15,864 nt of DNA from Cyanobacteriota bacterium (GTDB lineage: Bacteria; Cyanobacteriota; Cyanobacteriia; PCC-6307; Cyanobiaceae): contig CANHSW010000016.1 of NCBI GenBank assembly GCA_947463165.1, forward strand, positions 1 through 15,864. Reading direction: 5' to 3'. Below are positions 7,739 through 14,319 of this stretch, piece after piece. How positions within the stretch are numbered: position 1 is the stretch's first letter; the number at the start of each line of letters is the position of its first letter. The notes under the pieces are model-generated. The model had not been told where the DNA came from. It worked only from the letters and a program-made list of their open reading frames with translations, and ran no database searches. The translations under genes were made by a program, and so were the position numbers.

Positions 7739-9580
7739 TTAGGAGGCAGGGCGGGTGAGGCCGAGGCCAGCCTGCCGATCACGATTGGCGCCAATAGCAG
7801 CCACCAACAACTCATCGACGGGGACGCTGCCCAGATCCCCTTCGCGGCGACTGCGCAGACTCAAGCTATTTAGCTCAACTTCCTTGAGCCCAATCACAGC
7901 CAATACCGGAATTTTCATCTGCTCGCCATTGCGAATCATTTTGCCGAGCCGATCGCCAGATTGATCGATGCTGGCCCGGATGCCGGCCTGCTTGAGTTGA
8001 CTTAATACGTTTTCCGCATAGGGCCGCACCTCATCGGTGACCGGCAGCAGCCGGATCTGTTCAGCGGCTAGCCAGAAGGGAAAATCACCGGCGTAGTTCT
8101 CGGTCATGATCCCGAAAAACCGCTCCAGCGAACCAAAAATGGCCCGATGGATCATAATTGGTCGCTGCCGGGAACCATCGGCGGCCACGTAATGCAGATC
8201 AAAACGCTCGGGCAGATTAAAATCTAGCTGGATTGTGGAACACTGCCACATGCGGCCAATGGCATCTTCAATCTTGAGGTCGATCTTGGGGCCATAGAAA
8301 GCGCCACCGCCGGCATCAATTTTGTAAGACCAACCCTTGCGATCCAGCGCCTCAATTAGACCGTTGGTGGCCAGCTCCCAAACGGCATCGTCGCCAATTG
8401 ACTTCTCGGGCCTGGTGGAGAGATTGATCTCGTAGTTGCAAAAATCGAAGCTGCTCAATATTTTTTCGGTGAGATCTAGCACCTGCAAAATCTCATCCCC
8501 AATCTGCTCCGGCAGGCAGAACACGTGGGCGTCGTCTTGGGTGAAGCCCCGCACTCGCATCAGGCCATGCATCACCCCAGGGCGCTCATAGCGATAGACG
8601 GTGCCCAGCTCGGCCCAGCGAATCGGCAACTCACGATAGCTGCGTAGCGTATTGGCGTAAGTGAGTACATGAAATGGACAGTTCATCGGCTTGAGCTGAT
8701 ATTCACGCTCGTCCACCTTCATCGCCCCAAACATGCTCTCGCGATAGAAATCCAGGTGGCCTGAGGTTTGCCATAGGCTAATATCGGCCACATGGGGTGT
8801 ATAGAGCAGCTCATAGCCGGCGGCAAAGTGGGCCTCCCGCCAGAAGTCCTCGATCAGCAGCCGCATGCGGGCGCCGCGGGGATGCCAGAAAACCAGGCCG
8901 GCACCGGCCTCATCTTCGATCGAAAACAGATTTAGATCGCTGCCCAGGCGGCGGTGGTCCCGGCGCAGGGCTTCTGCCTTGCGATGCTTGTATTCGGCCA
9001 GCTGCTCCGGGGTCTGCCAGGCGGTGCCATAGATGCGCTGCAGCTGGGGCTTGGTCTCATCACCCCGCCAGTAGGCACCGGCGACACTTTCCAGCTCAAA
9101 GGCCTTGGCATTCAGCTCACTGGTGTTGGCCACATGGGGCCCGGCGCAGAGGTCCCACCACTGGTCGCCGAGGGTGTAGAGGGTGATTGGTTCCTGCAAT
9201 CCGGCCAGGATTTCCAGCTTGTATGGTTCGTTCTGGGCCTTGATCTTTTGCTCGGCCTCAGCGCGGGTCACCACCAGGCGCTCCAGGGGCAGGCGACGGC
9301 CAATAATTTTGCCCATCTCCTTCTGAATCGCCTTGAGATCGGCTTCCGTGAACGGTTCGGGGTTGTCAAAGTCGTAATAGAAGCCCGTTTCCGTCCAGGG
9401 GCCAATCGTCACCTGGGCCTTGGGAAATAGCTTTTGCACCGCCATCGCCAACACGTGGCTCATGGAGTGGCGAATTTTGAGTAGCTGCTCGCACTCGCTG
9501 GTTTTGGGCAGGGCAACCGGCGGAGTTTCGACGGCAGCGGTTGCGGAGACAGTCACGGATCCCAGCTGCGGCAAGGGCAA
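7739..9580 (-). CDS. thrS: threonyl-tRNA synthetase lacking the TGS domain
   Basis: ThrRS charges tRNA-Thr with threonine and edits mis-attached serine. The 613-residue product has the N2 editing domain: the HxxxH motif is HSMSH at residues 38-42, and CAGPH gives the second metal/editing pair. The class II catalytic core follows, with motif 2 YRYERPGVMHGLMR and zinc ligands Cys301, His352 and His478. These are each exactly 33 less than E. coli Cys334, His385 and His511, so the core is colinear. In E. coli the HxxxH starts at residue 73; here only 37 residues precede it, so the TGS domain is absent and replaced by a short Ala/Thr/Pro-rich leader. The TTG start at 9580 is chosen because AGGA lies 7 bases upstream; GTG at 9556 is an alternative. 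It heads the thrS-glk-thrB series. Confidence 0.96.
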   Translation of the reverse strand: MPLPQLGSVTVSATAAVETPPVALPKTSECEQLLKIRHSMSHVLAMAVQKLFPKAQVTIGPWTETGFYYDFDNPEPFTEADLKAIQKEMGKIIGRRLPLERLVVTRAEAEQKIKAQNEPYKLEILAGLQEPITLYTLGDQWWDLCAGPHVANTSELNAKAFELESVAGAYWRGDETKPQLQRIYGTAWQTPEQLAEYKHRKAEALRRDHRRLGSDLNLFSIEDEAGAGLVFWHPRGARMRLLIEDFWREAHFAAGYELLYTPHVADISLWQTSGHLDFYRESMFGAMKVDEREYQLKPMNCPFHVLTYANTLRSYRELPIRWAELGTVYRYERPGVMHGLMRVRGFTQDDAHVFCLPEQIGDEILQVLDLTEKILSSFDFCNYEINLSTRPEKSIGDDAVWELATNGLIEALDRKGWSYKIDAGGGAFYGPKIDLKIEDAIGRMWQCSTIQLDFNLPERFDLHYVAADGSRQRPIMIHRAIFGSLERFFGIMTENYAGDFPFWLAAEQIRLLPVTDEVRPYAENVLSQLKQAGIRASIDQSGDRLGKMIRNGEQMKIPVLAVIGLKEVELNSLSLRSRREGDLGSVPVDELLVAAIGANRDRQAGLGLTRPAS

Positions 9581-9587
9581 GGGCCGA

Positions 9588-9591
9588 TCCT
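9588..9591 (-). promoter_or_regulatory. ribosome-binding site supporting the TTG start of thrS
   Basis: On the minus strand AGGA (9591-9588) precedes the TTG codon by 7 bases. This is one of few recognisable Shine-Dalgarno motifs in the window and decides between TTG 9580 and the downstream GTG 9556, before which only a badly spaced GGGA is seen. Confidence 0.5.
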
Positions 9592-9599
9592 ACCCAGGG

Positions 9600-9623
9600 T
9601 TCCTAGGCTGGCTTCCTAGGCTG
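9600..9623. repeat. 11-bp direct repeat between divergent thrS and DUF2605 genes
   Basis: TTCCTAGGCTG occurs at 9600-9610 and again at 9613-9623, a 13-bp period. Each copy contains the palindrome CCTAGG. It occupies about half of the 48-bp gap between the thrS start (9580) and the ATG of the DUF2605 gene (9629). Its position is suitable for a two-site operator or a recently duplicated element. No regulator is known to me for this motif. Confidence 0.6.
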
Positions 9624-9628
9624 TGGCC

Positions 9629-10024
9629 ATGGTCGACCCCTTTCCCCACTCCGCTGCGGCCGACGAGCTGTTGGAGCAGCTGCTTAATTCCCTGCTGGGC
9701 GATTTCCATTTTTGGTTCGAACGGGGTGAGAAGTTGCTGGCCCTCTGCCCCGACCTGGTGATGCCGCCTGAGCAGCGGCAGCTGTTGGACCAGGAGTTGA
9801 GCCTGGCCCGCCGCGAGCTGCTGGCCGCCACCAGCCTGCGCCAGGCCATCCCTGGCCCGATGGCCCTGGAGCTGACCACCATGGCCCCCTGGCATCGGCT
9901 GGTGCTCAAAATCTGGAACCTTTCAGCCGCCCTGCGCCGGGCTGGCGTAAGACTGCCGGATACAGATGAACCGCTGGCGTCGGCTGGGGCGATGCCGATC
10001 CCGAAACCCCTGGCCGACTCCTAA
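9629..10024 (+). CDS. DUF2605 family protein
   Basis: A small soluble protein of 131 residues with no membrane segment or signal peptide. The pattern ELLEQLLNSLLGDFHFWFERG, then KLLALCPDLVMP and TTMAPWHRLVLKIW, matches the cyanobacterial DUF2605 family as I remember it; no function is established. It is probably mostly helical, and the C-terminal 25 residues (PDTDEPLASAG onward) look disordered. I chose ATG 9629; GTG at 9623, adding two residues, is equally open. It is transcribed away from thrS and lies 21 bp before a TM2-domain gene. DUF2605 and TM2 proteins are frequent neighbours in cyanobacteria as I recall, so a shared role at the membrane is a reasonable inference but unproven. Confidence 0.8.
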   Translation: MVDPFPHSAAADELLEQLLNSLLGDFHFWFERGEKLLALCPDLVMPPEQRQLLDQELSLARRELLAATSLRQAIPGPMALELTTMAPWHRLVLKIWNLSAALRRAGVRLPDTDEPLASAGAMPIPKPLADS

Positions 10025-10045
10025 GCAACCCACAACCGCTCTCCG

Positions 10046-10477
10046 GTGGCTACCAATCCCCAATTCACCTCTTTCAACTGGCCCCGGCCGCGACTGGTAA
10101 TCAGTTATCTGTTCTGGTGCCTGGGCCTGGTGGGGCTATGTGGCCTGCACCGCTTTTACAACGGCAAGCGGATCAGCGGTTGCCTGTGGCTGATCACCTT
10201 CGGTTGGCTAGGTATCGGCCAGCTGATCGACCTGTTCAACATCCCGGAGCTGGTGCTGCAGGCCGAACGGCAGCAGGGCAGCCTGGAGCGCCAACTGCTG
10301 CTGCTGGCCCGCAGCAGCGGCAGCGCTGGCTTCACCATCAACGACGCCCTGTTGGCGGTGCCCGATCCGGCCTTGGGCAGTAAGCGGGTGCGCTCCGAGA
10401 TCGATCGCCTTCTGAGAGCAGAGTTGCTGGATGTGGCCAATGATCCGACCGGTCGAGTGATCTACCGAGAACCTTGA
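10046..10477 (+). CDS. TM2-domain membrane protein with winged-helix-like C-terminus
   Basis: The 143-residue product has a TM2 domain at about residues 17-65: two membrane helices joined by a short loop. The hallmark GLHRFYNGK motif follows the first helix and DLFNIPELV follows the second. After a charged, Gln-rich linker (about 70-85), the C-terminal 60 residues (from LLARSSGSAGFTINDAL to GRVIYREP) look like a small winged-helix fold: two or three helices, then a hairpin ending in a VIYR strand. Similar tails occur on other cyanobacterial TM2 proteins in my memory, but I cannot verify this here. The start is GTG at 10046 with no clear ribosome-binding site, 21 bp after the DUF2605 stop, so the pair is likely an operon. 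The function is unknown. It converges on the GH104 gene; the 57-bp gap holds a 12-bp direct repeat GGCGGGGCTGCC (10482 and 10506). Confidence 0.85.
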   Translation: MATNPQFTSFNWPRPRLVISYLFWCLGLVGLCGLHRFYNGKRISGCLWLITFGWLGIGQLIDLFNIPELVLQAERQQGSLERQLLLLARSSGSAGFTINDALLAVPDPALGSKRVRSEIDRLLRAELLDVANDPTGRVIYREP

Positions 10478-10534
10478 TCCGGGCGGGGCTGCCCCTGGAT
10501 CATTTGGCGGGGCTGCCTGCCTGGCCGATTCAGC

Positions 10535-11476
10535 TCAGCCAGTGGCCTCGGGGCTCGTCTCTGGCTGGCCGTTGGCTGCTGGCTGGCCGATGCCTTCTGG
10601 CTGGCCGATGCCTGCTGGCTGGCCGATGCCTGCTGGCTGGCCGTTGGCTGCTGGCTGGCCAATGGAGTCTGGCTGGCTGATGGCCCTCTGCAAGCTGCTG
10701 GCATAAAACTGTTGCAGCTCCTGGGCGGTCTTCACCGGTTGGCCGTAGACGCTGGCGCCCTGGCGGTTGGGCAGGGAGGCCCATTCACGGGCCAGGCGAT
10801 CGAGCACCCTGCCGTTGAGGCCCTCGCGATCGAGGGTGGCCAGCACGCCCCGCCGCTCCACCAGGTAGAGAGCGGCCATGTCTTGATTGCGGGGACCGAA
10901 ATCGCGTAGCCCCAGGCGGCGCGCCACCTGGTTCCAGGTGGGCGGCAGGAATTGATAGGCACCGGCGGCGGCACTCACATAGCGGCGCCGCACCGTGATT
11001 TGCGGATGGCGGCTCAGGCTGGAAAAGTGGCCGCCGCCGTAGAGGAGCTGATAGCCCCTGGCACTGCCGTTGGTCCAGGTGCCTTCCGCATAGCGGATGG
11101 TGGCCAGCAGAGCCCTGCGGCGCGGGGTGAGGGCATAGGGGCCAATGCTGAGCTCCTGGCTGCCCCCCGAGGGCAATGCCGATGCCCCGGCGCTGCCAGC
11201 TGCGCTGGCCCCCCCGGTATCAGGCCCGCTACTGGGCTCACCGCTGACGTAGCTGGCCGCTGGCGGCCCAACTGCTGACGCCTGGCCCAGCGACGCGGGC
11301 GCCAGCATCAGGGGGGTCAGAATTAGCTGGCTCAGAATTAACCGGATCAGAAATGGCCGCGTGAGCCCTAGGGGGGCCAGCAGGGAAGGGAATTGGCGAA
11401 TCGAAATGGGCGTCTCCAATGGCGGCCAAAGCGACCCTGACCAATCGCCGCCAGCAGCGGCGGTGGCCCCTAGCAC
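10535..11476 (-). CDS. secreted lambda-endolysin-like murein hydrolase (GH104) with repetitive C-terminal tail
   Basis: The core (residues about 120-255) resembles phage lambda endolysin R, a GH104 lytic transglycosylase that cuts the glycan strands of peptidoglycan. RYAEGTWTNG carries the probable catalytic Glu131 (lambda Glu19). GYQLLYGGGHFSSLSRHP, SAAAGAYQFLPPTWNQVARRLGLRDF, NQDMAALYLVERRGVL and WASLPNRQGASVYGQP follow in the same order as in lambda R. Before it is a hydrophobic segment (about residues 40-65, ending LGQASA) that reads as a signal peptide or anchor, then a Ser/Gly/Ala-rich linker. After it, residues 264-305 are hexapeptide repeats of the GQPAGI type. The 313-residue length uses GTG 11476; TTG 11419 would give a more usual signal-peptide N-region. 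No phage genes are nearby, so it is probably a cellular cell-wall enzyme. It is preceded by a 270-bp gap and the trpS terminator. Confidence 0.85.
   Translation of the reverse strand: MLGATAAAGGDWSGSLWPPLETPISIRQFPSLLAPLGLTRPFLIRLILSQLILTPLMLAPASLGQASAVGPPAASYVSGEPSSGPDTGGASAAGSAGASALPSGGSQELSIGPYALTPRRRALLATIRYAEGTWTNGSARGYQLLYGGGHFSSLSRHPQITVRRRYVSAAAGAYQFLPPTWNQVARRLGLRDFGPRNQDMAALYLVERRGVLATLDREGLNGRVLDRLAREWASLPNRQGASVYGQPVKTAQELQQFYASSLQRAISQPDSIGQPAANGQPAGIGQPAGIGQPEGIGQPAANGQPETSPEATG
10561..10686 (-). repeat. seven 18-bp tandem repeats in the 3' end of the GH104 gene
   Basis: Units beginning CTGGCTGGC (plus strand) start at 10561, 10579, 10597, 10615, 10633, 10651 and 10669, exactly 18 bp apart. 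The third to fifth units are near identical and the outer ones diverge. They code for a Gln-Pro-Gly-rich hexapeptide tail (GQPAGI, GQPAAN, GQPEGI). Because 18 is divisible by three, unit gain or loss would change tail length without breaking the frame. It is a minisatellite-like coding repeat. Confidence 0.92.
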
Positions 11477-11616
11477 CCCCTAGACAACTGGCCCATGTCG
11501 TGCATCACCCTTGCAGCGCAATGGCGGCGACGCCGCAGACCCTGACTGAGACTGACGCGACCAAGAGCGAGACCGGCGGCAGATCCAGGGCTGGCAGCGG
11601 CGGCGGCAGTGGCTGA

Positions 11617-11647
11617 TTGATAAGCCAACCTGAACTCAGGCGATCAA
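11617..11647 (-). promoter_or_regulatory. speculative promoter with 12-bp palindrome upstream of the GH104 gene
   Basis: On the minus strand, TTGATC (11647-11642) and TATCAA (11622-11617) could act as -35 and -10 elements, though the 19-base spacer is longer than ideal. Within the spacer is the perfect palindrome CCTGAACTCAGG type (arms CCTGA/TCAGG, 11629-11640), a possible operator. The resulting leader would be about 130 bases or more. This rests only on weak consensus matches. The rest of 11477-11747 shows no gene I can support. Confidence 0.22.
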
Positions 11648-11714
11648 TAGATAACAAAAAACTGGCAGCACCAAATGGCCTGGCCTCCGCCTCAGCCAGC
11701 CTGGCGAGCCGCCT

Positions 11715-11745
11715 AAAACTTGCCCGCCAGGCTGCCCACTGGCGG
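11715..11745 (-). terminator. Rho-independent terminator of the trpS cluster
   Basis: Two bases after the trpS stop codon, the minus strand forms a perfect 7-bp GC-rich stem, CCGCCAG / CTGGCGG (11745-11739 and 11730-11724), with an 8-base loop. It is followed after five bases by TTTT (11718-11715). The tight placement and stem quality support an intrinsic terminator, although the T run is short and offset. Confidence 0.6.
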
Positions 11746-11747
11746 CA

Positions 11748-12779
11748 CTAGGGCTCGGTGCCGAGAAAGCCCAGGGCCTGGCGCACCCGGCTCAGGCTCT
11801 GGTTGGCCACCGCACTGGCCCGCTGACGACCTTGGGCCAGCACCGCCAGCAGCGTCGCGGGATCGGCGCGCAGCTCCTGGTATTTCTGCTGCACAGGTTT
11901 CAGGGCCTCCACAGTGGCCTCGGCCAGCAGCGGCTTGAAACCGCCCCAACCCATCTGGGCGCATTCAGCAGCCACCGCCTGGCGACCTTTACCGCTGAGC
12001 AGGGCATAGAGGCCCAGCAGGTTGTCGGCTTCCGGCCGCTCCGGGTTGCCAAATTCCAGGCCCAGGATCGGATCGGTTTTGGCCCGCTTGATTTTTTTAA
12101 CGATCGTCTCGGGGGGATCCAGCAAATTGATTCGAGATCCCTCGTTGGGATCGCTCTTGCTCATCTTGCTGCTGCCGTCGGTGAGGCTCATCACCCGGGC
12201 CCCCTCCCGCAGGATCATCGGTTCGGGCACCTTCAGCAAAGGCAGGGGTTCCCCCTTGGCATCACGTGGCGCGAAGCGGGCATTGATGCGCTGCTGGGCT
12301 ATATCGCGGGCCAGTTCTAAATGCTGCTTCTGGTCTTCTCCCACCGGCACCAGATCGGCGTCGTAGAGCAGGATGTCGGCGGCCATCAGCACCGGGTAAT
12401 CGAGCAGCCCCACCGACACGTTATCGCCCTGCTTGATCGCTTTTTCCTTGAACTGAATCATCCGCTCTAGCCAATTGAGCGGAGTTACGCAGTTAAGCAA
12501 CCAGCACAATTCACTATGGGCGCTGATCTGGCTCTGCACAAAAACTGTGGCAGTGTCTGGATCAATGCCACAGGCCAGATAGAGGGCCGCGGTGCTGAGG
12601 GTGTCCTCCGCCAGGCGCTTGGGATCGTGGGGCACGGTGATCGCGTGCAGATCCACCACACAGAAAAAGGTGTCGTGGCTGGCCTGCAAACCCACCCAAT
12701 TACGAATCGCCCCCAGCCAGTTGCCCAGGTGCAGCGAGCCGGTGGGCTGCACGCCGGAGAGAACCCGCGGCCTTGTCAT
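11748..12779 (-). CDS. trpS: tryptophanyl-tRNA synthetase
   Basis: TrpRS activates tryptophan and attaches it to tRNA-Trp in the cytoplasm. The 343-residue product is a typical bacterial class I enzyme. The HIGH-type motif is PTGSLHLGNWLGA near residues 12-24, and the KMSKS loop is intact at 205-209 (SSKMSKSDPN). VGEDQKQHLELARDIA, just before the second half of the catalytic domain, is a conserved TrpRS block. The ATG at 12779 begins MTRPRVLSGVQ, which fits the family. A GAGG motif lies about 10 bases upstream, inside the end of the preceding gene. Only 5 bp separate it from that gene, so it is the last of a three-gene minus-strand transcript, ending at the hairpin at 11715-11745. Confidence 0.97.
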   Translation of the reverse strand: MTRPRVLSGVQPTGSLHLGNWLGAIRNWVGLQASHDTFFCVVDLHAITVPHDPKRLAEDTLSTAALYLACGIDPDTATVFVQSQISAHSELCWLLNCVTPLNWLERMIQFKEKAIKQGDNVSVGLLDYPVLMAADILLYDADLVPVGEDQKQHLELARDIAQQRINARFAPRDAKGEPLPLLKVPEPMILREGARVMSLTDGSSKMSKSDPNEGSRINLLDPPETIVKKIKRAKTDPILGLEFGNPERPEADNLLGLYALLSGKGRQAVAAECAQMGWGGFKPLLAEATVEALKPVQQKYQELRADPATLLAVLAQGRQRASAVANQSLSRVRQALGFLGTEP

Positions 12780-12784
12780 CGGGA

Positions 12785-13474
12785 TCAGGCCTCGCTGGCC
12801 GTATCGGTGACAGGCTCCAGCTGGGCGGCATCACCGGGCTGTGAATCACCAGCTTGGAAATCAGCGGCTTCGGCTGCGGGGCTGTCGAACTGCTCGCTGG
12901 CCAGGTTTTCGTCGCCGAGCTGATCGGCCTCACCGGCAGCCAATTCCTCAGCGGCGGCGGCCGGCGCTGGCTTAGCGGGCCTGGCGAAGGGATCGATGCG
13001 GGCGGCGCGCTCCTGGCGGCCATCGAGGCGGCGCAGACCCCTGGCCCCATCACCGCGGCCCTCACCACGGCCCTCCCGGCGGGCCCCGTCTCCCCTGGTA
13101 ACAGCGGCTCTGGGAGCATCGCCGCGACCAGCACCGGCCTGGGCCTGCTGCTGGGCCACCAGTTCACTCAGCTGGCCGTCCTCCAGCAGCTGGGCCACGG
13201 TGCGGATTGAAAAGCCCAGGGCCGCCACGGTGGAGCGCAGCCGGAACGCCTCCTGCACGGCGCGGGCGGCGCGCATCTCGTTGTCGCTCAAGCGGATGCG
13301 GAACCCGCCCGGCTCCCGATTACCCGGTCCCCGGCCGCCCCGCTGGCCCTGGCCTTCGCTCCGCTGGCTTTGCTCTTCGCTCCGCTGGCTTTGCTCTTCG
13401 CTCCGCTGGCCTTGCTCTTCGCCGCTTTGGAAAGACGAGCCGGCCTGGAAGGAAGGAGAAGTGTCGTCGGCCAT
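12785..13474 (-). CDS. conserved picocyanobacterial protein with heptad repeats, RG-rich segment and acidic tail
   Basis: I do not recognise a named domain, though the central stretch feels like a protein conserved in picocyanobacteria next to trpS. The 229 residues fall into clear zones. Residues 18-45 are tandem SEEQSQR-type heptads, encoded by the 21-bp repeat. Residues 58-112 are an ordered, probably helical core (FRIRLSDNEMRAARAVQEAF, then LGFSIRTVAQLLEDGQLSELV). Residues 116-150 are an Arg/Gly-rich segment. RIDPFARPAKPA marks 159-170. The tail from 176 is Ala-, Asp- and Glu-rich and acidic. No membrane segment or signal peptide is seen. The basic RG segment could bind RNA or DNA, which is inference only. 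The ATG at 13474 has AGGG 8 bases upstream. It lies 16 bp after the preceding gene and 5 bp before trpS. Confidence 0.8.
   Translation of the reverse strand: MADDTSPSFQAGSSFQSGEEQGQRSEEQSQRSEEQSQRSEGQGQRGGRGPGNREPGGFRIRLSDNEMRAARAVQEAFRLRSTVAALGFSIRTVAQLLEDGQLSELVAQQQAQAGAGRGDAPRAAVTRGDGARREGRGEGRGDGARGLRRLDGRQERAARIDPFARPAKPAPAAAAEELAAGEADQLGDENLASEQFDSPAAEAADFQAGDSQPGDAAQLEPVTDTASEA
13340..13423 (-). repeat. four 21-bp tandem repeats coding heptads
   Basis: Units beginning CCGCTGGC on the plus strand start at 13340, 13361, 13382 and 13403, exactly 21 bp apart. The second and third are identical. They encode the Ser/Glu/Gln/Arg heptads of residues 18-45 of the 229-residue protein. Unit number could vary without loss of frame. 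Confidence 0.93.
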
Positions 13475-13490
13475 CGCCGCAGCCCTGCAA

Positions 13491-14024
13491 TCAGGGGCAA
13501 GTGTGCCGCATCGGCTGGCCTCTGGCGGCTAGCCACAGCAGCTGGTGGGGTTCGTGGCCCCCCTCCCGGGCGAGCACCACCAGGGGCAGAAAGCGCTGGG
13601 AGGCTGCGGCGAGCATCTGGCGGTAGTGCTGCAAAAACTGCAGATAAGCCGGCAAAGTCCAGCCGTGGTTGCCCTGTTGCTGGCGCTGCCAATAACGCTG
13701 CAGGGCCTGCTGGCAGGCCTCAGGACCAAATTCCTGCCAGCAGATCAGCTGCGCTTGCCAGGCATCGTCCCCCTGCTGCTGCAGCTCTCGAAAGCGAACC
13801 AGCTCGGGGGCATCGGCGCTGCCGTCGGGGGGGAGCCGTTGCCCCAGCCGCTCAACCGCCACCGCCTCCAACCGCAGCCAGGCCCGATCCCAGAGCACCA
13901 CTGGCAGGCTGCCGCACCAGCCCTCAGCCAGATCCAGCTGGCGCTGCCACTGGTCAAGTTGCCGCCATTGCCGCTCGCTCAAGGAGGCGATCGGATTGGC
14001 CTGTAGGCGCCCAGAACGGCTCAT
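13491..14024 (-). CDS. hypothetical protein, Gln/Trp-rich, first gene of the trpS cluster
   Basis: I do not recognise this protein. From ATG 14024 it has 177 residues: a short basic leader (MSRSGRLQANP), then a mainly helical, Trp- and Gln-rich body (LSERQWRQLDQWQRQLDLAEGW, WQAQLICWQEFGPEACQQAL, RYWQRQQQGNHGW). There is no signal peptide or membrane segment. Its reality is supported by steady high-G+C codon use, by its 16-bp distance to the next gene on the same strand, and by the unbroken frame. A TTG at 14054 would add ten residues and has an AGG about 7 bases upstream, so the start is uncertain. Long open frames on the opposite strand here look like shadows of the biased composition. It opens the transcript that ends with trpS. 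Confidence 0.65.
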   Translation of the reverse strand: MSRSGRLQANPIASLSERQWRQLDQWQRQLDLAEGWCGSLPVVLWDRAWLRLEAVAVERLGQRLPPDGSADAPELVRFRELQQQGDDAWQAQLICWQEFGPEACQQALQRYWQRQQQGNHGWTLPAYLQFLQHYRQMLAAASQRFLPLVVLAREGGHEPHQLLWLAARGQPMRHTCP

Positions 14025-14054
14025 CGGTGGCTGGCGGTGAGATGCGTTGTCCAA

Positions 14055-14319
14055 TCGGGAGCCTGGAAATGGATCAAGGGATCAAGCGATCCAAAGGCCT
14101 GGGCCAGAGAGCGGGGGGCAGGAACGTAAGCAGCTATGGCAGGCAATGGCTAGGGGGAAAGGGCTGGCCCATAGGGGAGTAGCCCTAAACATTCTGGGAT
14201 GCTGTCAGGAAAATCCTGGCGCTCAAATGCTGGAGCGGGTTTGTGTCAGGGCTTGGCCGTCAAGGGGACCCTGGGGGGTGAGGTGCCTAGGCCCCCTGGC
14301 TGAACTTGGGCGGTTGGCA
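14055..14319. other. intergenic region between divergent genes
   Basis: This stretch precedes the minus-strand trpS cluster and must hold its promoter, but I see no convincing -10/-35 pair. It contains a small inverted repeat CAGGA-AAA-TCCTG (14206-14218) and the palindrome GCCTAGGC (14285-14292). Short open frames cross it, but none resembles a protein I know or has a good start. No RNA gene was recognised. Confidence 0.5.

Noticed and set aside
7702..7815. 38-residue N-terminal extension of glucokinase
   Set aside because: It would overlap thrS by 77 bp and place the phosphate-binding motif far from the N-terminus, unlike the Glk family.
10474..10680. Plus-strand frame coding LLAGRC-type repeats
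   Set aside because: It is only the reverse reading of the 18-bp repeats in the GH104 gene, with no independent support.
10535..11476. Prophage lysis gene
   Set aside because: No holin, spanin, tail or integrase genes are in the window, the protein has its own export segment, and its neighbours are housekeeping genes.
11419..11616. 65-residue plus-strand frame antisense to the GH104 start
   Set aside because: Low-complexity product, no ribosome-binding site, and largely overlaps the gene on the other strand.
13370..14182. 270-residue open frame on the plus strand
   Set aside because: It is antisense to two better-supported genes, starts inside the 21-bp repeat, and its Ala/Pro/Arg-rich product looks like a shadow of high G+C.
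5615..14291. Apparent enrichment of CCTAGG in gaps (5620, 9602, 9615, 14286)
   Set aside because: Other copies lie inside genes (near 4559 and at 11367), and the total is close to what a hexamer would give by chance in 16 kb. Only the tandem pair at 9600-9623 is kept.
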